Below are positions 9,449-18,620 of a stretch of DNA of 64,000 bases, piece after piece. The DNA is from Mantamonas sphyraenae (lineage: Eukaryota; CRuMs; Mantamonadidae): NCBI GenBank assembly GCA_026936335.1, contig JAPMXV010000059.1, positions 62,001 through 126,000 of the forward strand, given 5' to 3'. Below the pieces are notes generated by a model, which had not been told where the DNA came from, searched no databases, and worked only from the letters and a program-made list of their open reading frames with translations. Every line of letters starts with the position of its first letter. Within the stretch, counting starts at the first letter, position 1. The position numbers were made by a program, and so were the translations under genes.

Positions 9449-11884
9449 AGATGGGCCTGTGTGCAGCCCTGCCAGCAAACCCACCTCCTCCTTGGCAGCA
9501 AATGCGCTGACAAACTCGTTGATATCCACGTAGCCGTCGCCGTTGTAGTCCAGATAGCCAAACATCTTGGCCACGGTGCTTGCCTTGAAGCCCATCTGGC
9601 CCAGGGCGCTGTCAAACTCTCGTCTGCTGACGAATCCGTCCCCGTTGCCGTCCAGCCGACGAAACACGTGGCGTGGGTTCTTGCCCTTGCGTTCAAACTC
9701 CCTGCGTGCAAACTCCACCAACTCATCCAACTGCGGTTGTGTCTGTCGATCCACGCGCAGCTGCTCGCTCAAAGGCACCTGCGACGCCCCCTTGGGTGCC
9801 TTTGCTGCAGAGGCAACACCACCTCCACCTCCACCACCACCGGTGGTGTTGCCCGTGCCCGTGCCCGCGGCATTGGCGCTGTCCAACTCCATCCACGATG
9901 GGAACCGTGCAATGAATTCGTGGTAATCCACGTGACCGTCTGCGTTGCTGTCCATGTCCTGCATGATTGCGTGCAGGGCCTCGTCGGGGGCATGGAGGTT
10001 GAGTTCGTCAAAGGCACGCGCAAACTCGTCGGCGCTGACAAACCCATCCTTGTTGAGGTCGACCATGCGAAAGGTGCGGTACAGCTCTTTCGTGTGTTCG
10101 TCCAACCGTTGGGCAAACGCACGCAGCACCTGTGCCTGTCCACTGCGTGCCAACGCCTCGTTTCGTCGTGCCTTTTCCTCCTCCGCCGCTGCCGCCTCCG
10201 CTGGCCCACGTGTCACCGCCACCAACGCCGTCTCACGCGTGTGTCGATCGCCCGTGCGACGTGCCAGCCGCGGTGCCAGCGCACGATGCACCCGTTTGCG
10301 TTCGTAATCCTCAAACAGTCGGTCCGTGAACGCCTCCATGTCGATGCTCTCCCGTCCCGCCAGTGCATACTGGGCCACATGTTCCAATTCCCCCTCATCC
10401 ACGCCCCACTCGTGGTACCCACCCACACGCGCCAACGCCTTGGCAAACTCGTGCGCACTCATCTCCCCGGCCCCGTCCAATTGCACCCGTTGCAACGCCT
10501 GATGCTTCAAGCCACTCTGTGTGCCCAGCACCACTGCGTTCCGAAACACATCCAGAATGTTTTCGTAGCGTTGGGCCACAGACGCATCCGTCATCCACTC
10601 GGGCAGTGCATCTCTCTCCACGCCCCTGCTTGCCACCCTACCTCCACCACCACCACCACCACCACCAACGCCTCCGCCCTCACGTGCTGCTGCCTTGGAC
10701 GTTTGCAAAGCCCGCAACGATGATGACGATGATCGGTCATCCTGCTGCTGCGGTTTTCCCCCTTTCCTCTCATCTCCTGTCTCTCCTTCCGCGTCAATCC
10801 CATCCCCCGACGCCGGTGCCTGCTGTCCCCTTCCAAACATCCTCTTTCGATTCCGAGGCGACGAGTCCCTGTGCAACGATCGCTTCATCTGTTCGTCCAC
10901 AGAGACGTTGGCCAAGCCTGCCTCCTCCTGTTCCTTCTCCTCCATACGTCGTGCCTCACGCAACGCCTGTGCCTGTGCCTCACTCTGGGTGCCACTCTCT
11001 TCCAACGCCCTCGCCGTCGTCGTCTTCCACTCGCTGCCTCCTTCCCTCCCATACGCCCCAATCTCATGTTCCCACACCTGTCCCGTGTGTCCCACCGTGC
11101 CCATGGCCACCACCTGAGCCGCTGCACGCAGTCGGCTTCCCTTTGGCATCGTCTTCTTGGTCGTCCGTGTCGATGCTGCTGCTGCCGCCGCCGCTTGTTG
11201 TTGTTTCTCCTTCCTGCTTCCTCCCTCGCCCACTCCAGACCCCATGCTCATCATCATCTCCTCCACCTGCTCCAGCTGAAACTCACGTCGGTTGCTCATG
11301 CCTGTGGTGCGTCGCACGCGTGCATTCCGCGTCCCAGGTCCATCCCGTGGCTCGGGCGAAAACACGTGACGGCCTCCGCCACCGCTGCTGCTGCTGCTGA
11401 TGCCACCGCCCACAGTCGACGACGACGAACCACCCAGGTTCGGCACGCGTGTATGGCCCATGTCACGTCCATACACATCCTCCACCGACATCCTGCTCCA
11501 GTGTTGCTTGTGGCCGCCGCCACCTCCGCCACCACGGCCGTTGTGGGTGCTCCACGACGACGACGACCGTTGCCCCCCTGTGTTTCTTCCATGCCGCCCC
11601 AAGCCACCCATGCTCCTCGACAGCGACCCACCGGCCCCTCGTACGTTGCCATTGCGACTGGCACGCAATGCCTCCTGCGTAGCACGTCGTTCGTCCTCTC
11701 GCCAGCGCCCGAGACCCGCCCGAGGCAGGCTTCGGGTGAGCGATGAAGATGACGGAGAGGAGGAGGAGCCCTGAGCCTGCGACACAAGCTCACCACGATG
11801 ACGAATGGCATATGCCACCTTACGTGTATTACCTTTGGCATTGCCACCGCCCGCACCCTGCTGCTTGCCTCGTTTGCCACTCAT
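8813..11884 (-). CDS. Large protein with four EF-hands and low-complexity flanks
   Basis: Single long exon, about 1023 aa from ATG 11884. The first half is disordered, rich in Gly, Ser, Arg and Gln. A helical region around residues 430-520 resembles a degenerate EF-hand pair. Canonical calcium loops follow near residues 606 (DLNKDGFVSADE), 645 (DSNADGHVDYHE), 743 (DGNGDGFVSRRE) and 778 (DYNGDGYVDINE). They form two pairs with all acidic ligands present, so calcium binding is expected. After them come a poly-Ala run encoded by a CTG/CAG repeat (about residues 811-825), a Ser-rich stretch and a basic C-terminus. The cellular role is unknown; a calcium-regulated cytoskeletal or flagellar protein is possible. 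The ATG overlaps the stop of the upstream glycosyltransferase (ATGA). The ORF stays open upstream to 12001, but only inside the coding sequence of that gene. Confidence 0.8.
9408..9450 (+). repeat. (CTG)n trinucleotide repeat encoding poly-Ala on the minus strand
   Basis: Nearly perfect CTG units inside the EF-hand gene read as an alanine run on the coding strand. The tract lies between the last EF-hand and the Ser-rich tail, so length changes would not disturb the calcium-binding part. Confidence 0.85.
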
Positions 11885-13076
11885 GCCGATTTGTTTGGCT
11901 CGAGCAGCGGGCGGAGGATGCGATGGAACGCCGTATCCCTTTCCCAAATGTCCTTCTCGTTCAGATTGGCCAGGAATCGAACCCACGACTTGGATTCCCA
12001 CAGATGCACTGCATAGTTGTCTGCAAAGTCATACTCGTCAAGCACAAACAGCTCCTCGATCCCTTCCGGTGTCCACAACGGCCAGAAGAACGCCCGTTCA
12101 TGCTCAATGTGGATGTCCCCCGAAGGCGCCGTGGCTGCCAATTGCAACGGCAGTTCCACACTGAAGCCACCCCAGCGTTGGGCGTTGAACCCGCGGTACG
12201 CGTTCAGCCACCGTTGCACAAACGCCCCTCCTCGTTCACTCATCATGATGGCATTGCACAAACCATACTTGCCGCCACGCCCCTCGTGTCCCATCACCAT
12301 GCGATGGGACAGCAGTGGGTCAAACGAGCGCAGCACCACCACGTCCAGATCCAGGTAGATGCCTCCGTACTCACGCAGCGCACGCAGTCGGATCACGTCC
12401 GCACGGTGTGCAAAGTGATCCACTGCACGCCCATACACTCGACTGATCGAATGGATCCGCTTCCTTGTGATCCATCCCTGCACACGCTCCCAGTACTCGC
12501 CCTTTGGCTCGAAGCAGAAATAAAAGTGGATCGCTGAAATTCGACCCTGCCCTGTCAGTCGCACTGGCACCCTCCCCGTTGCACTTGACACCCTCACATG
12601 CACCCACAACCATCCCATGTCGGTTCTCGGATGCACACAACCCATGCGCGACTACTCACCGTCAGGTTTGATGCGCTCGTGCGCCGATTTCACCGCCAGG
12701 TAGTGGAGCAGGCCGAACGGTTTGCCGCCAAAGTCCTCTGCCAGGCCGTACACAAAGTGGACAATCTTGGGTATCCTGGTACGGTTGGAAGACAAGTGCA
12801 CGTCTCCATTCACACTTCTCTCTGTGTCCCTGTGTTCCTGTGGCACGCATACGTGGTCAGTCCGGCAACGCGTGATCATCACACGCTGACACAACCGCGC
12901 GTCATGCCACCCACCCTGTACTCCAGACAGCCTCCTTCCACGTAGGGCATTCCATCACACCCATTGATGGCATGGAAAGCCACACGTTGCATTCCATAGA
13001 ACATCACACTGACATACACCACCAGGAAGACGACATAGTGCCCACAATTCGGTTTCCCTGGCGCCGGGCGATTCAT
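11881..13076 (-). CDS. Type II membrane glycosyltransferase with DXD motif (GT32/Gly_transf_sug-like)
   Basis: Exons on the minus strand: 13076-12915, 12837-12660 and 12533-11881. They are joined in phases 0 and 1 with good GTGGGT/GTGAGT donors and CAG acceptors; the product is about 330 aa. Residues 12-24 form a signal anchor (VVFLVVYVSVMFYG), as in Golgi type II enzymes. The catalytic domain opens with RIPKIVHFVYG and has the hallmark block AHRADVIRLRALREYGG followed by YLDLDVVV. Its DXD binds the nucleotide sugar and metal. The family includes yeast Och1, inositolphosphoceramide mannosyltransferases and animal alpha-1,4-GalT/GlcNAcT. The acceptor cannot be predicted. The stop codon overlaps the start of the EF-hand gene by four bases. 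An alternative exon 2 start lies a few codons downstream. Confidence 0.82.
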
Positions 13077-13217
13077 TTGGCCTTTACAGTGCGTTCCAAC
13101 AACCCTCATGGATACACATTGTCGCCATGGAGGCAAGGAGTTGTTTGGTGTGGAGCGTGCACAGGTGTGTGTGTGCGTGTGTGTTGGGAAAACAAAGGCA
13201 GATCCTGAAACACACGT

Positions 13218-13825
13218 TCATTCCTTCATGCCAGAAAGGGAGGCAATCAGACTGTCCACGGGGTAAAACCAGAATGTTTGCATGTCTGGAAACTCAACCC
13301 AGTGTTTCCAAGGCATCTTGGAGGCAGGGTAGATGACATGGAGGTGCAGGTGGTCGACCGAGGTGAACGGGGGCACATGGAAGCCCATGCGCACCTCGGT
13401 CACATCCATCTCGCCCCCACCTGTGTCATCCAATCTCTTTTGCAACGCCTCCAAGCCCAGGGTGCGCAGGTGTTGCACCGTGCTGACGTCAGCACGCGTC
13501 AGAACCCCGACATTCTTGGCGTGCGCCTTGGGCACCACCAGCAGGTGCACAGGAGCCACGGGGTGGATGTCATCAAACACAGCCGCCTCTTCCGACTGTG
13601 TGTGCCGACGTGTTAGCCTGTTGCATGGCCATCAACATTCACACGGACATACGAGGAAGGTGGGATGCACACACGCACAAATCACCATACCTGTACCAGC
13701 ACCGGTTGGTCCTCCACCTCCCCATACGCCACCTCACAAAAGATGCATCCCTCCACCCGCGTTGACGACGACGAGCTCTTGTCCTCCACCCCTTCCCCCT
13801 GTTCCCCGCCTTCCTTGGTCGACAT
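13218..13825 (-). CDS. HIT-domain protein (HINT3-like nucleotide hydrolase)
   Basis: Two exons, 13825-13691 and 13595-13218, joined in phase 0; about 170 aa. Exon 1 has a Ser/Glu-rich leader, then GCIFCEVAYGEV, the start of a histidine-triad fold whose Cys pair is typical of HINT3-like proteins. Exon 2 has the central VFDDIHPVAPVHLLVVPK segment and the triad DHLHLHVI, with the His-x-His-x-His pattern intact. This predicts a nucleoside phosphoramidase or adenylyl hydrolase. The length and the PPFTSVDHLHLHVIYP context fit HINT3 better than HINT1, FHIT or aprataxin, which carry extra domains. No targeting signal is visible, so cytosolic or nuclear location is likely. It lies between the SAM synthetase copy A and the glycosyltransferase, all on the minus strand. 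Confidence 0.88.
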
Positions 13826-13945
13826 CGAGCTGGGGGACGTCGCGCACCAATGGCCCGATCATGGAGACAGAGTCGCACTGTTGTTGGTGTGCCACCCACA
13901 GCGCACAATGGACAACCACAAACACAGACACACACACACACACAA

Positions 13946-16064
13946 TGTCGTAGGGAAGCATCCAATGCATTTCCTTCCCCGTCTCTCTTCCTTTCCCTTT
14001 CCATCCACTCATCCTCCCCGTCTCCTGTCTCCGTGCTTACATCTCCAGCGTCTTGGCCTGCTCCCAGGTAAAGTCCGCATCGTCGTCCCGGCCAAAGTGA
14101 CCATAGCATGCCGTCTTGAGGTAGCGAGGGCGACGCAGGTCCAGTTCCTTCACAATCGCACCGGGGCGCAGATCAAAGTTCTTGGCCACAATCTCCATCA
14201 CCTCCTTGTTCGTCTTGGTGCCAGTGCCATACATGTCCACAAACATCGACAGAGGCTCCGCCACGCCAATCGCATACGACACCTGGAACAGGCAGCGACG
14301 GCACAGACCAGCTGCCACAAGCGACTTGGCCACCCAGCGTGCCGCATACGCTGCACTGCGGTCCACCTTGGACGGGTCCTTGCCCGAGAACGCTCCGCCA
14401 CCGTGCGCTCCCCATCCGCCGTACGTGTCAATGATGATCTTGCGACCCGTCAGACCCGCATCGCCCTGCGGTCCACCAATCACAAACTTTCCACTCGGGT
14501 TCAGATGGTACACCGTCTTGTCATCGATCCACTTGCCACACACAGGCTCAATCACCGCCTTCATCAGATCCTCCTTGATCTGCTCCTGCTCCACGTCGTC
14601 CGTGTGCTGCGTCGAAATCAACACAGTGTGCACACGCTGCGGCACCATCGCTCCGTTCTCGTTCAGGTACTCCACCACAACCTGCGTCTTGCCATCCGGA
14701 AGCACCCATGCAAGCTCTCCGCTCTTGCGCACCTCCGTCAGCTTCTTGCCCAGAGACGTCGCCAGCATGTGCGACAGAGGCATCAGCTCGGGCGTCTCAT
14801 CCGACGCATACCCAAACATGTGACCCTGGTCACCGGCTCCCAGGTCGTCGTCGTCACGGCCCACGTGCACACCCTGTGCAATGTCCGGAGACTGCTCCTC
14901 AATCGCCACAAGCACGTTGCACGTGTAAAAGTCGAATCCCTTTGTCGACGAATCGTATCCGATCTCCTTGATCGTGTTGCGCACAATGCGCTGGTAGTCC
15001 AGGTTCGCCGTCGTCGTGATCTCGCCAAACACCATGATCATTCCTGTCTTGGTGCACGTCTCACACGCCACCTTGCTGTACGGATCCTCAGCCAGGCATG
15101 CATCCAGGATCGAGTCCGAGATCTGATCGCAGATCTTGTCCGGATGGCCTTCGTTCACAGACTCGCTGGAGAAGAGGAAAGTCTCGCCGTTGCTGGACAC
15201 TGAACGGAGTGTCACACATGGTCAAACACACACACACACACACGTGTCAGTGCTTCCATGGAAGAGGCACGCCAATGTAAATGGGAGAAACAAAAACAGA
15301 AATCAGACACAGACAGACTCGTGGGGTGCCACCAAACGGTGGGATCCGGAACCTGGACTCTGCTCTCTCCTCATGCACCCTGTCCTTTCGACCTTGCCCA
15401 CGCCATGCACACAGCCCATCCTGCTCCCTCATTCCCACCACACATGTCCTCCGTCCCTCTTCTCCCCATCCACATGTATGGTGCATCCCCTCCGCCTCTC
15501 CCTGCTCCACACACCCGCTGCAAACACGCGACGCCGGAAAATTAATCCCCGCTCTGTGCACGCACGTCAAAAAGAGGAGCCACGTCGACACGCCGCCCTC
15601 CCTCACATGCACATCCTCCATTCACACGGGCCAATCCATCCATCCATCCACACATGCCCCTCTCCTTTCCCCCCATGCATCTGTGTCCTCATGTGCATCT
15701 CCCCATACGTCTCCGCTCCCGTCACAACGGACACCTTGCGCTCGCGCATGTCACACACCGCCGTCCCCGACAGCTCGCACATCCATGCACATCGCACGAC
15801 CCCTGCTCTCCTCCACATCCTCCCATCCCGTCTCCTCTCTGCAAATCTCTCCTCCATGTCGTGTGAAGCAACGGTGGAGAGGTGGGGGGGGGGGGGGGTA
15901 GGCAAGGAAAAAGTGGCAGGCGTTGCCATTCACAAAAAACGCACTCTTTGAATTTTTTGAAGTTGGGTTTTTGTCAGAATTGGGGTGGGTGGGTGCGGGC
16001 ATGGCACCACACATTGCACTCATCGTGCGTACACCCACACACATGCATTGACGATACGCATGGG
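13946..16064 (+). repeat. Left arm (A) of a 2.1 kb inverted repeat
   Basis: This segment is nearly identical, in reverse complement, to 28838-30955. The match starts at TGTCGTAGGGAAGC (13946) and fades after GACGATA near 16054-16064. It includes the whole SAM synthetase main exon and its 5' and 3' flanks. Differences from arm B are scattered synonymous changes in the gene, plus small indels and microsatellite length changes in the flanks. The segment between the arms is about 12.8 kb. Confidence 0.92.
14037..15199 (-). CDS. MAT: S-adenosylmethionine synthetase (methionine adenosyltransferase), copy A, main exon
   Basis: This enzyme makes S-adenosylmethionine from methionine and ATP. The exon carries nearly the full MAT protein: [15 protein letters not shown] at the N-terminal ATP/methionine site, [10 protein letters not shown], the P-loop-like GGGAFSGKD, and the C-terminal [15 protein letters not shown]. 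The protein matches copy B at every position I compared. The main exon starts with TG after acceptor TTCAG and contains no suitable ATG, so a short first exon upstream must supply the start. A candidate is ATGGAAGCACTGACAC (15259-15244) followed by a 44-nt GT-AG intron, which would give MEALTLSSNGETF; such a short intron is uncertain. The gene is transcribed outward from the loop of the inverted repeat. Confidence 0.93.
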
Positions 16065-16142
16065 CCCTGTGTACAGCGCATGCGTTCTGTGTGGAGGGAG
16101 GAAACAAGTTCCTGACTCGTCTGCGCGCAGGCAGGCACCGAA
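15200..16142. other. Spacer between SAM synthetase A and 4E-BP genes
   Basis: Most of this 943-bp stretch belongs to inverted-repeat arm A. It holds the MAT 5' region, a poly-G run at about 15884-15898, CA repeats near 15228-15244 and pyrimidine-rich sequence on the plus strand. Open frames on both strands here also exist in arm B, but indels between the arms break them (for example near 15800), so I do not treat them as coding. The last ~75 bp before 16143 are unique and precede the 4E-BP start. Confidence 0.6.
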
Positions 16143-16747
16143 ATGTCGTCCGAGAACAGCAACGCAATCCCCATTGGTGGCTCGAACAAGCTCAGTGCCA
16201 AGCACGATGACCTGTCGTTCTCCACCTCTGTGGGCGGCACGTTGTATGCCACCACCCCGGGTGGCACGCGACTCGTGTACAGCAGCGAGGCACTGATGCA
16301 GTACTCCAAGTCTCCCCTGGCTCGCACTCCGCCTGCCGGCATGGCAGACATCCCGGGCGTCACCATTACAGACAAGACGGAGCAGAGCAACTCGGAAGAG
16401 ACCCAAATCGAATCCAAGGTGCGTTCCGTTTTTCCACACGGGAGAGGTCCGCGCCAAATCGGCCTCCTCCTGTAGCCCACTATGTCCTTATGGACCATGC
16501 CATGTGCCTGTGGTACACCCGCATGTGTCCTCCATACCATATTGTGCCGTTTTGTGCGTCCTACGCCTCCCGTCTGTTGCCACATGTGGCTGTACATGCG
16601 TGTGCTTCCAAAGGGAGGGTGGCTCCCCGCCGCTGCTGCGGATTTCCACACGGGTCGACGCTGACACAATGCCAACAGGAGGAGGAAACAGAAGAGACGA
16701 CGACAGAGAGCCACGAGGATGAATCGATGTTTGAGCTGGAAGAATGA
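16143..16747 (+). CDS. eIF4E-binding protein (4E-BP) homologue
   Basis: Two exons, 16143-16418 and 16679-16747, joined in phase 0 over a 260-nt intron; 114 aa, against about 118 in human 4E-BP1. The central block reads TSVGGTLYATTPGGTRLVY, then SSEALMQYSKSPLARTPP and IPGVT. It carries the eIF4E-binding motif YxxxxL-phi (YSSEALM), the TTPGGT site equivalent to human Thr46, SP equivalent to Ser65 and TPP equivalent to Thr70. The Thr37-type site has lost its Pro (TSV). The C-terminus is MFELEE, which fits a TOS motif (F-x-phi-acidic) used by Raptor/mTORC1. Expected role: represses cap-dependent translation by masking eIF4E and is released by TOR phosphorylation. Ending without the second exon would lose the TOS-like tail. 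Confidence 0.88.
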
Positions 16748-16840
16748 TGTGTGCGCGTATGCCACCAGCCACCAACAAAGCAAAGCTGCGCCCCCCCGCC
16801 CCACCTTGTTCGTTTGTCGTTCCATCAACCCCAAAGTCGG

Positions 16841-18590
16841 ATGAGTGTCTTGTTGCAGACCTCGCTGGGCGATCTCACGGTGGATTTGTACCATGAGGAG
16901 TGTCCGCTGGCATGCAAGAATTTCGTCAAGCTGTGCAAGGTGAAATACTACAACAACTGCCTGTTCTTCAACGTCCAAAAGGACTATCTCGTCCAGGCAG
17001 GCGATCCCACAAACTCGGGTTCCGGTGGCAGTAGTGTGTACAGGTCAGTGCGGTGGGGAAGGGAGGGGGAGGGCAAAGGACCATCACATACCTACCCTTG
17101 CATGGAATTGCCTAAGCGCGGAGAGTCCTGCCCGGAATGTCGGAATGTGGGCAGGTGATCACTCGTTCCAATCAATCATCATGGGCTTTCACACTCACAC
17201 TCATCACAGCATGCTGTATGGAGAACAAGCAAAGTACTTTGAGGATGAAATCCACATGGACCTGAAATGGGACACCAAGGGTCTTGTGGGCATGGCACAC
17301 GCAAACGGGCAGCCAAACACAAACGGCTCGCAGTTCTTTGTGACCACACGGGCTCAGGACCTGGAGGCACTGGACGACAAGTACACCCTGTTTGGGGAAG
17401 TCACCGAAGAATCACTGCCAGTGTTGGACAAGATCAACGAGGCGTACACGGACGAACAGGGCAAACCGTACCAGAACATCCGCATCAAGCACACCTACGT
17501 CCTCGTCGACCCGTTTCCAGACCCTCCGGGCCTCGTGGTGCCCACACGCTCCCCGTCACCCGTAGTGCACCAGGACGACGTGCGTCTGGATGACACTGTC
17601 GATGTCACCGTGCAGGACGACCGTCCTGCGGAGGAGGTGGAACGCGAAAAGGCGGAATCCGAGGCGGCCTCCCGCGCTCAGGTGCTGGAAATGATCGGTG
17701 ACCTGCCCTTTGCCGACATCCGTCCGCCAGACAACGTGCTGTTTGTGTGCAAGCTGAACCCGGTGACCCGTGACGAGGACCTGGAGATCATCTTTAGTCG
17801 CTTCGGGGAGATCAAGTCCTGCGAGGTCATCCGCGACGCAAAGACGCACGAGTCGCTGCAGTACGCATTCATTGAGTTTGCACAAGTCAAGGATTGTGAA
17901 CGGGCATATCTCAAGATGGACAATGTGCTCATCGACGATCGCCGCATCCACGTCGACTTTTCACAGAGTGTCAGCAAGTGGCAAAAGTTCTATCTCAACT
18001 CAAACATGGCTCGCAAGCAATGGAACAACATGAAGGGTGCGCAGGGTCAACAGCAGCAGCCGCCCGATCGATTCAAGCTCAAGAACCAAACCCCGAACAA
18101 CAACGGCAACTTTGATCTTGTTTTCGACCATCCACCTGCCCAGCAGCACGGCATGCAACCGCAGAGCACAACCACATCCACAACTACAACAACTGCAACC
18201 ACCACGTCCGCCTCACACCCATCCTCCAGTGTCGATGCAGACTCGTATGTCCCGGAGGGAGAAACGCGCAGTGATCGTCGTCGCAACGACAACGACCGGC
18301 ATCGGCACAGGGACAGGGACAGAAACGAGCACAGGCATCATCATAGGCACCATCACCACCACAGGCATCACCGCGACGATAGGGATAGGGACAGGGATCG
18401 TCATCGGGATCGTCGTGATCGGAGTGACGAGAGGAGGCACAGCCACCATCACCGCGATCGTAGGGACGAACGGCGGCAGCATCGTCACGATGAGAACGGG
18501 CATGGGGACGGGTACAGCCAGCACCATGCAAAGCGTGATCGACAAGACGATTGGGACCGGGAACGGGAAGCCAAGCGAAGCCGGGTGTGA
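16841..18590 (+). CDS. PPIL4: Cyclophilin-type peptidyl-prolyl isomerase with RRM (PPIL4-like)
   Basis: Exons 16841-17043 and 17210-18590, joined in phase 2 (AG+C gives Ser). Residues 1-165 form a cyclophilin domain (MSVLLQTSLGDLTVDLY, GSQFFVTT, FGEVTE). The standard spliceosomal PPIL4 linker (DDPFxDPPxL-like, here VDPFPDPPGLVVP) follows. An RRM comes next (VLFVCKLNPVTRDEDLEIIF, YAFIEF as RNP1-like), then a low-complexity tail with poly-Thr and a long His/Arg/Asp-rich stretch. This order is diagnostic of PPIL4, a nuclear, spliceosome-associated protein. The tail of alternating charged residues resembles RS/RD tails of splicing factors. The gene starts 93 bp after the 4E-BP stop and runs convergently towards REV3 with only 30 bp between stop codons. 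Confidence 0.93.
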
Positions 18591-18620
18591 ATGAACAGAA
18601 CCTGTCAATACTCCCGTTTG

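Noticed and set aside
15247-15621. 124-codon ORF present in both inverted-repeat arms
   Set aside because: Conserved only because the arms are nearly identical; no domain, and neighbouring frames are broken by indels between arms. Treated as 5' flank or UTR.
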